A stretch of 64,000 nt of DNA. Source: Larkinella terrae (GTDB taxonomy: Bacteria; Bacteroidota; Bacteroidia; Cytophagales; Spirosomataceae). A model generated the notes under the pieces. The model worked only from the letters and a program-made list of their open reading frames with translations, ran no database searches and was not told the origin of the DNA. Shown here piece after piece: positions 44,201-52,807 of the stretch (position 1 is the first letter of the stretch; each line of letters begins with the position of its first letter). The position numbers and the translations under genes were made by a program. The stretch covers positions 1 through 64,000 of the forward strand of contig NZ_WJXZ01000004.1 of assembly GCF_009668025.1 (NCBI RefSeq), read 5' to 3'.

Positions 44201-47035
44201 ATGGCGAGGTTTTCTCACTGGATCAAAATAGGCGCTGCCATGGCGGGCGTACTGCTGCTGGTGGGCCTGCTGCTTCCGCTTCTGCTGACAACCGTCTACA
44301 AGGAAAAAGTCATTCTGGCCGTTCGCGACGAATTTGCCACGCATTCCGAACAGCGGCTGGCCGATTTCAGCGTGGATTTTTCGTTACTCAGCCATTTTCC
44401 CAATCTCGCCATCCAACTCCACGATCTTTCGATACACGACAATAAAGGCGAAAAACCGCTCGAAATTGTCGGGATTGATCAGGCCAATCTGGTGCTGAGT
44501 ATCGGTGATTTATTTCGGGAAAGCCGCACGGTTCGGGAAGTTGTGCTTCGTGGAATTCGTTACAACCAATGGGTAGATTCGACCGGGCAAAAAACCGGTT
44601 TTGCCTGGAAAACCGAACGCCCGTCGGATACCACACATACCCACTCGGTCGAAATTCCGGAAATCCGGATCGAAGACGCAACGGTGACAGTTGTCAACGG
44701 CTATAAGCATAATGCGTTTTCAATGACCATCCAGCAGGCTGATCTGCGCGGCCAACTCAACCACCCGACGCTGCAACTGGAAGGGAAACTCGATGGCCGA
44801 ATCGAATACATCAAAAACCGCACGCTGACGATGTTTCGGTCTCAGCCTTTCACGGCCGACATCCATTACGCTTACAATCCATCGAACAAAACCGGTACGT
44901 TCACCCGGAGCCAGTTGCGGGTAAACGGCGCTCCGATCCGGCTGATGGGCAGCCACATGAAACTTCCCGGCAACGAAGGAACTTACGTGGACCTGGGTCT
45001 GATGGGTACGCAACCGGCGTATAAATTTCTGGCGGCCTTGCTGCCGGATTCGCTCAAACGCTACGCCGGGGATACGGCGTTGAAAGGGAATGTGGCTTTC
45101 CGGTTTCGCATGAAAGGGCGTAGCAATCCGACGGTTCGACCCCACAACGACATTCGGTTTCACCTGCAGGCTAAAAACTACCACTGGCCCAAAACTCCGG
45201 TGGTTTTTCAAACCGTGCAGCTGCGCGGCAACTGGAACAATGGGGCCGGTAATTCCCGCGAAACCACGAAGTTGACGCTCGAACAATTCCAGGTTCAAAC
45301 CGGGAAGGATACGCTGGAGGTACGGGGAAACCTGATCAATTTGGTTTCGCCGGTCGTCGACGCGAAAATAAACGGAAACTTATCGCTCCTGCAGCTGGCA
45401 CAATTCATGAACTGGCCCGGCGACTCACTTTATTCCGGCACGGCTTCGGTCGATCTCGCCGTTCGGAGCCCGTTGCTGTATTCGAACGTGGCGCGGCCTT
45501 CCGACGTTGAGCCTTTCTGGAGCGGAATGCTCGTCATCCGGAATGGCTGCCTTCATTTTCCCAAACCGTCAGGGCGCTGCACGGCGCTGAATGCCGACAT
45601 TCATTTTTTGCCCGAAAACAACATGCTTCGGATTCAGGAAGTAGTCGGAAAACTGGAAGGGCGTTCGTTTAAGATTAATGGTGAAATAACCAATTTGCTG
45701 CGGTATGTCTTGAGCGGAAACCGGGCCACGCACCCAGTCCGAACCAAACTGGCCGCGCATTGGCAGGAACTGGATTTCTCGAAACCAATGCCGCCTGCTC
45801 CCCGAAAAACCGGTCCCGAAAAAGTACCGACTTCGACGGATAGTTTGCTGGCCGGACTGCTGTTCGGAACCGAATATTCGGCCAGTATTCAGATCGACCG
45901 CATCCGGCTGCCATCGCGCGAAGATTTGAGCGATATGTCGTTTGTGGTTCATAAAAAAGGCGAACAGGTCCAGGTGCCGCAATTGCTTTGCCGAACCACG
46001 CTGGGCGGAAAAATCGCCGGTTTGGGGCATTTTCAACTGAATGAAGACGGTATTCAGGAACCGTATGCGGCCCTGAGCCTGTCGTATGAACGGCTGGACC
46101 TGCAAAAAATGGTGGCTTTGCTGGCCGGATTGAACAGCATGCAGGCGGCTTATAAACGCCCGGCTTCGCATTCTAAGAAAGCCGCTATCAGTGATTACCG
46201 GTTTGATGTGGAAGTGAAAGCCCAAAAACTGGACTACCAAACGCTGAAAGGGGACGATTTTGGTTTAAAAACCATCATTAAAGACGAAACCGCGCAGCTG
46301 GAACGGCTGACGATGAATGTCTTTGGCGGACGTTTGGGCTCCCACGGCCTGATGCGGCTGGGTCGGCCGGAAGGGTTTCCGGTGACGCTCAACGTGACGC
46401 TTCAGAAAATCGATTTGTACCAGCTGTTCCGGGCGGCCGAGGAAATGAAAATCGACGTGCTGAAGAGTGACAACATTCGGGGAAATGTCGATTGCGCCAT
46501 GACGCTGCGGACAGAATTGAACAACGATTTTCTGCCGGACATCAACAAAATAACCGCCTACACGAAAGCGTCGATCCGGCAGATGGAGCTGATCGAAGTG
46601 CAGCCGATTCAGCAGGCGCTGCGGTTTTTGCCGAAAGCCAAAACGAGTCATATTTACTTCGAAGACCTGGACGCCCGGTTTTTGCTGCACCAGAACCGGA
46701 TTCTGATGCCGGATATGAATCTGACCAGCAACCTTTCGTATTTACACCTGAACGGCGATTATACACTGAACAAAAAAGCCGCTTTTCTGGTCGAAATCAG
46801 TCTGACGGATTTGCTCTTCGGTAACAACAAACGACGCATCCGGCAAATCCAGGAACCCGACTCGACCCGAACCTCCCGGGGGTTAAAAAACCACCTGTTG
46901 CTTCAGCGCGATCTCGGAAAATACCGTATGAAACTGTTTGGCCGTCGCGACTTTGAAGCTCAGAAACAAACCCTGCAGTCGGAATGGCATGCCGAATTGA
47001 ATCGGCACCGCATTGACACTACTTTTGCCCAATGA
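44201..47035 (+). CDS. AsmA-like protein
   Basis: The 944-residue protein has one N-terminal membrane anchor (about 9-31: IKIGAAMAGVLLLVGLLLPLLL). AsmA/TamB-like beta-rich repeats follow, with an AsmA N-terminal pattern (LADFSVDFSLLSHFPNLAIQLHDLSIHD) and the typical C-terminal AsmA_2-like region (IDVLKSDNIRGNVDCAMTLRTELNNDF). Such proteins form long hydrophobic grooves spanning the periplasm and are thought to move phospholipids to the outer membrane. The gene overlaps the next by 4 bp, so the two are co-translated. Confidence 0.88.
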   Translation: MARFSHWIKIGAAMAGVLLLVGLLLPLLLTTVYKEKVILAVRDEFATHSEQRLADFSVDFSLLSHFPNLAIQLHDLSIHDNKGEKPLEIVGIDQANLVLSIGDLFRESRTVREVVLRGIRYNQWVDSTGQKTGFAWKTERPSDTTHTHSVEIPEIRIEDATVTVVNGYKHNAFSMTIQQADLRGQLNHPTLQLEGKLDGRIEYIKNRTLTMFRSQPFTADIHYAYNPSNKTGTFTRSQLRVNGAPIRLMGSHMKLPGNEGTYVDLGLMGTQPAYKFLAALLPDSLKRYAGDTALKGNVAFRFRMKGRSNPTVRPHNDIRFHLQAKNYHWPKTPVVFQTVQLRGNWNNGAGNSRETTKLTLEQFQVQTGKDTLEVRGNLINLVSPVVDAKINGNLSLLQLAQFMNWPGDSLYSGTASVDLAVRSPLLYSNVARPSDVEPFWSGMLVIRNGCLHFPKPSGRCTALNADIHFLPENNMLRIQEVVGKLEGRSFKINGEITNLLRYVLSGNRATHPVRTKLAAHWQELDFSKPMPPAPRKTGPEKVPTSTDSLLAGLLFGTEYSASIQIDRIRLPSREDLSDMSFVVHKKGEQVQVPQLLCRTTLGGKIAGLGHFQLNEDGIQEPYAALSLSYERLDLQKMVALLAGLNSMQAAYKRPASHSKKAAISDYRFDVEVKAQKLDYQTLKGDDFGLKTIIKDETAQLERLTMNVFGGRLGSHGLMRLGRPEGFPVTLNVTLQKIDLYQLFRAAEEMKIDVLKSDNIRGNVDCAMTLRTELNNDFLPDINKITAYTKASIRQMELIEVQPIQQALRFLPKAKTSHIYFEDLDARFLLHQNRILMPDMNLTSNLSYLHLNGDYTLNKKAAFLVEISLTDLLFGNNKRRIRQIQEPDSTRTSRGLKNHLLLQRDLGKYRMKLFGRRDFEAQKQTLQSEWHAELNRHRIDTTFAQ

Positions 47036-48105
47036 AGCAAGGTGCGAAGTCTGGAAATGACCTCAACAATGTCCGAAAACCGGCGGTTTTCTGGCTTTGC
47101 TTTTCGTGCGGTTTTCTGCTGCTGAGCGGTCCGGAAACACGGGCCCAAACCCGTCGTAACCGTGAAATTGACACCGCGTACGTAAAGACTTTCCCCGGAA
47201 AACTGACCGGACGGACGTTCCTTTCCCAAAAGTATACCTCCTTTGTTCTGTCGACTCCGGCGCGCTCGTCGACGTCGCTGCGTTTTCGCCCCAATTCCTC
47301 GCTGGATCTGGGTGTCGGCGCAACTTTCAAAGCCTTTACGCTGAATCTGGGGTACGGGTTGTCGTTCCTGAACAATCCTGAAAAAGGCAAAACCCGGGAT
47401 ATTGACCTGCAAACGCATGTGTATCTGCGAAAGTGGGTGCTCGACGGCTTCGCCCAGTTTTACACCGGTTATTACCTGACCCCACGCGGAAACGGATTGG
47501 CTGATCCGACGCGGTATTACCACCGGCCCGATATTGGGGCCTATGTGGTCGGCGGCTCGATTCGGCGGATGTTCAATTTTCGGCGGTTTTCGTTCCGGGC
47601 CGCATTGGTTCAGAACGAGTGGCAGAAGAAATCGGCAGGAACGTGGCTGGCCGGTTTTCAACTGCATTACGGAATCATCCGGGGCGACAGCGCCCTTGTT
47701 CCCGGCTCGCTGCAAACCGATTTTCCCATAGAAGCGGTGCGCCGGATGCGGTTTTTAAAATTAGGCCCCGGCGCGGGTTATGCCTACACGTTTGTGTATC
47801 GGGAACATTTTTTTGCCACCGGTTCGCTGACGGCCAATTTGAGCGCGACGTTCAGTAAGGAAATCTTTCAGCCCGGCCAGTTGACCTACGGAAATGTACG
47901 TCCCGACCTGCTTTTTCGGGCCGTTGCTGGTTACAACAGCGATAAATGGTGCCTGACGCTGAGTTGGATCAACGGCTCGCTGTCGGTTCAGAGTCCTTTT
48001 TATCGTTACGTCATTCACACCGGTAATTACCGGTTCACCGTCGCCCGGCGGTTTCAGACCAGCCGTCGCCTGCAGAAACTCGTTCCGGAAACGATCAAAA
48101 TCTGA
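47032..48105 (+). CDS. DUF4421 family outer-membrane beta-barrel protein
   Basis: The product has 357 residues. After a signal-like hydrophobic segment (about 20-38, FWLCFSCGFLLLSGPETRAQ) the sequence is rich in alternating hydrophobic strands with aromatic ends (YTSFVLSTP, LNLGYGLSFL, YYLTPRG, YVVGGSIRRMFNF) and finishes in a barrel-like region. The layout matches DUF4421, assumed to be an outer-membrane protein. It starts within the end of the AsmA-like gene (4-bp overlap), which hints at a shared envelope role. The substrate is unknown. Confidence 0.8.
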   Translation: MKQGAKSGNDLNNVRKPAVFWLCFSCGFLLLSGPETRAQTRRNREIDTAYVKTFPGKLTGRTFLSQKYTSFVLSTPARSSTSLRFRPNSSLDLGVGATFKAFTLNLGYGLSFLNNPEKGKTRDIDLQTHVYLRKWVLDGFAQFYTGYYLTPRGNGLADPTRYYHRPDIGAYVVGGSIRRMFNFRRFSFRAALVQNEWQKKSAGTWLAGFQLHYGIIRGDSALVPGSLQTDFPIEAVRRMRFLKLGPGAGYAYTFVYREHFFATGSLTANLSATFSKEIFQPGQLTYGNVRPDLLFRAVAGYNSDKWCLTLSWINGSLSVQSPFYRYVIHTGNYRFTVARRFQTSRRLQKLVPETIKI

Positions 48106-48237
48106 TTTATCCGGCGGTTTTTATTCCAAACAATAATCCAACGGGGCAGAATATTGGGCCGAAAATGTTCTCTAAATTATTATCTTTCGAGCCGTAATAA
48201 TCCTACGCTCATTTCTTTCCTGTTATAAGTAGCCATT

Positions 48238-49902
48238 ATGCAAAAATTACAAACGCTCGACTACGCTGTTTTCTTTATTTATTTCATCATCGTAGCGTCT
48301 TACGGCTACTGGATTTACCAACGAAAGAAGACGAAAGAAACCTCTTCCACTGATTTTTTTCTCGCCGAGGGTTCCCTAACCTGGTGGGCCATCGGATCGT
48401 CCCTAATTGCGTCCAACATTTCGGCTGAACAGTTCATTGGCGCTTCCGGCGACGGTTTTGCGATGGGGCTGGCCATCGCGACGTACGAGTGGATGGCAGC
48501 CGCAACACTCATTGTTGTGGCCGTATTTTTTATGCCCATTTACCTCAAAAACCGGATTTTCACCATGCCCCAGTTTTTGACCAAGCGGTATAACAATACC
48601 GTAGCGATGATCATGGCCATTTTCTGGCTTTTTCTCTACATCCTGGTCAATCTGACGTCGATTCTGTTTCTGGGCGCGCTGGCGGTTTCAACCATTTCGG
48701 GGCTAAACTTTACGTTATGCATGTTTGGGCTGGCGGTTTTTGCGGTTATTATTACGCTGGGCGGCATGAAGGTAATTGGCTATACGGACGTAATTCAGGT
48801 GTTTTTTCTGATTCTGGGCGGGCTTGCCACGACCTATCTGGCGATTAATCTGGTGTCGTCGGAAAATGGCACAACCGGCATTCTCAATGGTTTCAATCAC
48901 ATGCTGGCCAAGTCGGAAGACCACTTTCACATGATCTTCCCGAAAGGCCATCCGCATTATGCTTCGCTGCCCGGTCTGACGGTCCTGATTGGCGGTATGT
49001 GGATCGTAAACCTGAATTATTGGGGTTGTAATCAGTACATTACGCAACGGGCCTTGGGGGCCGATTTGAAAACCGCCCGTGAGGGAATTCTTTTTGCGGC
49101 CTTTCTCAAGTTGCTCATGCCCATTATTGTGGTGCTGCCCGGTATTGCCGCCTATACGTTATACCAGCAAGGGCTGTTTCAGCAGGAAATGCTGGACGCG
49201 ACGGGAGAAGTCAATAAAGACCACGCCTATCCGGTTTTGCTGAACCTGTTGCCGGCCGGTCTGAAAGGACTTTCGTTTGCCGCGCTGACGGCTGCGGTCG
49301 TGGCGTCCCTGGCGGGAAAAGCCAACTCAATTTCAACGATCTTTACGCTCGATATTTTCAAGAAATACATTTCGCCGAACGCCAGCGAACAGAAGCTGGT
49401 GCGGGTGGGCCGGATCGCCATCTGGGTATCGATGCTGATGGCCATTTTCATTTCGCCGTTCATGGGAATCGACAAAAAAGGCGGTTTTCAGTTTATCCAG
49501 GAAATGACCGGTTTGGTTTCGCCGGGCGTTTTTGCCGCCTTTATCATGGGCTTCTTCTGGAAAAAAACCAACTCGTCCGGTGCTTTATTCGCGATTGTGG
49601 GCGGATTTCTGTTATCCCTGTTTTTCAAATACATGCTGCCCGGTATGGTTAATCTGGAATTTCTGGCGCCGGTTGGTTTCGCCGTACCGAATCCGGATGG
49701 CATCTACACGATTCCATTTCTGGACACCATGGGCTTTGTATTCCTGATCTGTGTAGCGGTAATGATCGTTCTCGGCCTGCAAAAGCCAAGTGACAAAGGG
49801 CTTGAAATCGACAGCACCATGTTCAAAACGTCGTCGAACTTCGCCATCGGAGCCGTCATCGTTCTGGCGATTATCACGTTCTTGTACGCGTACTTCTGGT
49901 AA
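48238..49902 (+). CDS. Sodium/sugar symporter (SSS family)
   Basis: The inner-membrane protein of 554 residues has about 14 hydrophobic helices of the sodium:solute symporter family. The signature region NISAEQFIGASGDGFAMGLAIATYEW lies in helix 2 and its flank. GGMKVIGYTDVIQVFFLILGG is the family core, and KANSISTIFTLDIFKKYI (near 361-378) carries Ser/Thr residues of the kind that bind sodium. It is closest in look to the SGLT-type sugar transporters. The exact sugar is not readable. It ends 90 bp before the convergent cutC stop, across a long palindrome. Confidence 0.9.
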   Translation: MQKLQTLDYAVFFIYFIIVASYGYWIYQRKKTKETSSTDFFLAEGSLTWWAIGSSLIASNISAEQFIGASGDGFAMGLAIATYEWMAAATLIVVAVFFMPIYLKNRIFTMPQFLTKRYNNTVAMIMAIFWLFLYILVNLTSILFLGALAVSTISGLNFTLCMFGLAVFAVIITLGGMKVIGYTDVIQVFFLILGGLATTYLAINLVSSENGTTGILNGFNHMLAKSEDHFHMIFPKGHPHYASLPGLTVLIGGMWIVNLNYWGCNQYITQRALGADLKTAREGILFAAFLKLLMPIIVVLPGIAAYTLYQQGLFQQEMLDATGEVNKDHAYPVLLNLLPAGLKGLSFAALTAAVVASLAGKANSISTIFTLDIFKKYISPNASEQKLVRVGRIAIWVSMLMAIFISPFMGIDKKGGFQFIQEMTGLVSPGVFAAFIMGFFWKKTNSSGALFAIVGGFLLSLFFKYMLPGMVNLEFLAPVGFAVPNPDGIYTIPFLDTMGFVFLICVAVMIVLGLQKPSDKGLEIDSTMFKTSSNFAIGAVIVLAIITFLYAYFW

Positions 49903-49913
49903 AAGAGAGAAAT

Positions 49914-50007
49914 TGTTTCGCGGAGTTGAGCGGAGAAAAAGGGAGTTAAGCAGAGAAAATATAGCCTCCGCTTAACTCCCTTTTTCTCCGCTCAACTCCG
50001 CGAAACA
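49914..50007. repeat. 42-bp-arm palindrome that overlaps the 3' end of cutC
   Basis: Arms 49914-49955 and 49966-50007 match at 41 of 42 positions around a 10-nt loop. The arm repeats GGAGTT and GCGGAG words at roughly 10-base spacing. The right arm covers the final four codons and the TGA of cutC, so the palindrome is partly coding. It lies between the convergent symporter and cutC genes. Confidence 0.93.
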
Positions 50008-50732
50008 GCCACGTTTTTGATCACTTCTTTCACGATCTCGCTGCTCGTACTCAACCACTCGTATTCGCTCATCGCCACCGAAGCCATCGGGACGTCGGGG
50101 TTGCGGTATTCCATTCCGCTGTTCATCACCTTTTTTCCGGTTAAATGGAGCGCATGAACGCCCGCTGCGGCCAGTCGGGCGGCATTGGCGGGCGTGACTC
50201 CCGCTCCGGCCATGATCTCGATTCGATCACCGGCCTGTTCGGCCAATTTCTTCAGAAGCGGGATTCCGGCTTCGGCGCTGGCCTTTTGTCCCGAGGTCAG
50301 AATGCGTTTGGCTCCCGTCCGAATCACGGCTTCCAGCGCTTCCAGCGGGTCGCGCGTCAGGTCGAAAGCCCGGTGGAAGGTCACAGGCAGCGGATGCGCT
50401 AGTTGAACCAAATCAGCGGTTTTTTCTTCATCCACTGTTCCGTTGGCTTTCAGCAACCCCAGCACCACGCCGTCGGCACCGGTTTTTTTAGCGGTTTCAA
50501 TATCCCGGCGCATGACGGCCAGCTCGGTTTCATTGTACAGGAAATCACCACCACGGGGCCGAATCATGACGTAAAGGTCAATCGTTAGCTGCTCGCGCGC
50601 CAGTTCGATCAGGCCAAGGCTGGGCGTGGTTCCGCCCTCCCCCGCCCCACCGCACAATTCGATCCGGGCAGCTCCGCTGGCCTGGGCAATTAGGCAGGAT
50701 TCAAGTGAAAAGGCGCAGATTTCAATTTTCAT
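49992..50732 (-). CDS. cutC: CutC family protein
   Basis: The 246-residue TIM-barrel protein has the CutC hallmarks: IEICAFSLESCLIAQASGAARIELCG, IDLYVMIRPRGGDFLYN, ADGVVLGLL, VTFHRAFDLTRDP and GAKRILTSGQKASAEAG. CutC was linked to copper tolerance in E. coli and binds Cu(I) in some homologues, but its true enzymatic role is unsettled. The last residues SRS and the stop codon are supplied by the right arm of a palindromic repeat, so the C-terminus may differ from relatives without that repeat. Confidence 0.93.
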   Translation of the reverse strand: MKIEICAFSLESCLIAQASGAARIELCGGAGEGGTTPSLGLIELAREQLTIDLYVMIRPRGGDFLYNETELAVMRRDIETAKKTGADGVVLGLLKANGTVDEEKTADLVQLAHPLPVTFHRAFDLTRDPLEALEAVIRTGAKRILTSGQKASAEAGIPLLKKLAEQAGDRIEIMAGAGVTPANAARLAAAGVHALHLTGKKVMNSGMEYRNPDVPMASVAMSEYEWLSTSSEIVKEVIKNVAVSRS

Positions 50733-50875
50733 TGATTAGTAGGTCGTTAGAAATAAGAAAAGTTTGGGAAAGAATACAAACATTTCTAGCCACGAATCCG
50801 TTAAATGGCCTAAATAGCCTGTCAAACGTTTCTGAAAGAATTTTCGGGGAAATGTATAGGATATTCATATTTTTT

Positions 50876-50883
50876 TACTTTTG
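50876..50883 (+). promoter_or_regulatory. Promoter -7 element of the DUF2795 gene
   Basis: TACTTTTG, an exact TAnnTTTG match, lies 45 bp before the start codon at 50929 after an AT-rich run. Confidence 0.6.
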
Positions 50884-50928
50884 CACAATTTTACGACAAT
50901 CAGTCGTCATATTTTAGCAGAAACGCTT

Positions 50929-51150
50929 ATGTATTGGACACTCGAATTGGCATCCTATCTGGAAGATGCCCCCTGGCCGGCTACCAAAGATGAGTTGATC
51001 GATTATTCGATCCGCTCTGGCGCTCCATTAGAAGTAGTCGAAAACCTGCAGGAGTTGGAGGACGACGGTCAGCCCTACGAGAGTATCGAGGAAATATGGC
51101 CTGATTACCCAACTAAGGACGATTTCTTCTTCAACGAAGACGAATACTAG
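50929..51150 (+). CDS. DUF2795 domain protein
   Basis: This small acidic protein of 73 residues begins MYWTLELASYLEDAPWPATKDELIDYSIRSGAP and continues EVVENLQELEDDGQPYESIEEIWPDYPTKDDF, the DUF2795 pattern (a winged-helix-like fold of unknown role). The open frame runs 16 codons further upstream from a TTG, but the promoter box overlaps that part, so ATG 50929 is preferred. It is monocistronic, with a terminator directly after. High acidity and its own promoter suggest a strongly expressed regulatory protein, which is inference. Confidence 0.85.
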   Translation: MYWTLELASYLEDAPWPATKDELIDYSIRSGAPLEVVENLQELEDDGQPYESIEEIWPDYPTKDDFFFNEDEY

Positions 51151-51171
51151 CCGGTTGACACCCTGGAATTG

Positions 51172-51214
51172 ACCCAAAAAGGTACAGCCCCATGGTTGTG
51201 CCTTTTTGGGTTTT
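51172..51214 (+). terminator. Terminator of the DUF2795 gene
   Basis: Stem ACCCAAAAAGG-n-ACA / TGT-n-CCTTTTTGGGT flanked by T-rich sequence. It also faces the stop of the convergent crtZ and may end both. Confidence 0.8.
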
Positions 51215-51230
51215 AACTATTTCTGGCTCA

Positions 51231-51689
51231 CTATTTTTTCCGGTATTTCTTCGGAGCGTACAAAAAACCGAAGGCTTCGGCTCCCTGGCGTTTGTGCACC
51301 TTGTGGTGGATGTAGTGCGCCCGAATGATGCGTTGCAGGTACGGATGGCGGGTATTAAACCGGATTTTGATGCGCCGGTGTACAATCACATCGTGAAAGA
51401 TAAAATAAAAAATACCGTATAGCGTCACGCCAATACCGATGGGCGCCAGAAACCAGAGCGGCTCGACTTCACTCCCGACTACCACCATTCCGACGGCCAC
51501 CAGACTGAATACCACGCTGAACCAGTCATTCCGCTCCAGAAAACCGGCGTGATGATTGTGGTGCGAATGGTGCCAGCGCCACATAAAACCGTGCATGATG
51601 TACTTGTGGGTCCACCAGGCTACTCCCTCCATTCCGACGAATGTGACCAGTGCAATGACAACGTTTACGACCATTTTTTCGTTATCCAA
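51231..51689 (-). CDS. crtZ: Beta-carotene hydroxylase CrtZ
   Basis: The 152-residue membrane protein belongs to the fatty-acid-hydroxylase/sterol-desaturase superfamily. The four histidine clusters of CrtZ are present: HKYIMH near 28-33, HHSHHNHH near 40-47, FHDVIVHRR near 98-106 and HYIHHKVH near 125-132. Two or three hydrophobic segments surround them. It adds hydroxyl groups to the beta-ionone rings of carotenoids, giving zeaxanthin-type pigments. No other carotenoid gene is in the window. The start may be MDNEK (51689) or the Met five residues later. Confidence 0.92.
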   Translation of the reverse strand: MDNEKMVVNVVIALVTFVGMEGVAWWTHKYIMHGFMWRWHHSHHNHHAGFLERNDWFSVVFSLVAVGMVVVGSEVEPLWFLAPIGIGVTLYGIFYFIFHDVIVHRRIKIRFNTRHPYLQRIIRAHYIHHKVHKRQGAEAFGFLYAPKKYRKK

Positions 51690-51877
51690 TCAAAACCAAC
51701 TAAAAGGTAAAACCACTAACTAGATTAACTGGTTAATACTGAGAACCACTGACGAAATTAGTGCATTTTCCGGTAAAATAGTTGTGTAAACCTTTGGTTC
51801 GTATTGCTTAAAACGGTTATATTTAAAAGCAAGGGAGGGCTGGCAACCTTTCTGATACCTACACAGCCGACACACGG

Positions 51878-52522
51878 ATGGACTACAGGGCGCTCAAGGA
51901 ACTGGTTAGACAGGGTGAGGGAACGCATCTCGAATTCAAATTAAAGTCCAATCACCCCGAACGGATTATTCGTGAAATTGTGGCATTTGCCAACACGGAA
52001 GGCGGCAAGCTGCTGATCGGCATTGGCGACGACAAAAGCATTCAGGGCCTCAAACACGTTGACGAAGATGAGTACCTGCTGGAACGGGCCATCGAACGGT
52101 ATTGCTCGCCCGCCATTGACTACACGATGGAGCGCGTGCTCCTGTCCAACGAGCGGGAGGTGCTGGTCATTACCGTTCCGGAAAGTGAACGAAAACCGCA
52201 TTACGTCGACGATCCGCTCAACGACAGCCGACGCGTCTATATTCGCGTCGACGACAAAGCCGTACAGGCCAGCAAGGAAGTTCGCGAGATCCTGAAAGGC
52301 GAAACCGCCGAACGATCCATTCGCTTTACATACGGTGACAAAGAGCAGACGCTGATGCAGCATCTGGATCGAAACCAGAGCATTACTGTCGATCTGTTTG
52401 CCAACATTGCGAACATTCCACGGAAAATGGCCTCCCGCACGCTGGTTTTGCTGGTACTCGCCAATGTGCTGGAAATCCACCCGAATGAGATCGTGGACCG
52501 GTTTACAACGCGAATGGGATGA
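51878..52522 (+). CDS. AlbA_2 (Schlafen-type) domain protein
   Basis: The product has 214 residues. The N-terminal half is an AlbA_2 domain: GEGTHLEFKLKSNHPERIIREIVAFANTEGGKLLIGIGDDKSIQGL, then VLVITVPESERKPHYV and RRVYIRVDDKAVQAS. It usually binds nucleic acid, and the E-x-K motif is kept, so nuclease activity is possible as in Schlafen proteins. The C-terminal part (about 150-214) resembles a helical winged-helix region. Function is unknown; some AlbA_2 proteins are transcription regulators or belong to defence systems, but nothing in the context shows that here. Confidence 0.82.
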   Translation: MDYRALKELVRQGEGTHLEFKLKSNHPERIIREIVAFANTEGGKLLIGIGDDKSIQGLKHVDEDEYLLERAIERYCSPAIDYTMERVLLSNEREVLVITVPESERKPHYVDDPLNDSRRVYIRVDDKAVQASKEVREILKGETAERSIRFTYGDKEQTLMQHLDRNQSITVDLFANIANIPRKMASRTLVLLVLANVLEIHPNEIVDRFTTRMG

Positions 52523-52530
52523 ATGGATAA

Positions 52531-52611
52531 AATATCGAATACTGAATAGCGAATATTGAAGTTGAAACAGCTATTTCGACATTCGTTATTCACTATTCGG
52601 TGTTCGATATT
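52531..52611. repeat. Palindrome built on GAATA words
   Basis: Arms 52531-52560 and 52581-52611 match at about 25 of 30 positions. The left arm repeats GAATA every 7 bases (TCGAATACTGAATAGCGAATATTGAA). Several mismatches are T/C and would pair as G-U in RNA on one strand or the other. It lies after the AlbA_2 stop, in the codirectional gap before the TPR gene. The rest of the 285-bp gap holds that gene's promoter. Confidence 0.75.
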
Positions 52612-52683
52612 AAAACGTTATCATAGACAACCTTCCTGCCGATCATCCTGTCTTTACCGGGTGACTAATCCAATGTTTTCCAC

Positions 52684-52691
52684 TAACTTTG
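52684..52691 (+). promoter_or_regulatory. Promoter -7 element of the TPR/DUF4292/EnvC-like cluster
   Basis: TAACTTTG matches TAnnTTTG, 116 bp upstream of the TPR gene start. It gives a leader of roughly 110 nt. Confidence 0.5.
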
Positions 52692-52807
52692 TATATTGTG
52701 ACAGGCGGCACCCGGTTGTTGCAATAGAGAATGTGCCTAACACGTTTGAACTGAGAGGCCCGGCAGGGAATTCTCGATCGTTCAATTTATACTAAGAATC
52801 GCGACAG

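Noticed and set aside
51830-51880. Possible riboswitch-like leader before the AlbA_2 gene (GGGAGGGCTGGCAACC)
   Set aside because: No known aptamer consensus fits; too short to argue for a structured RNA.
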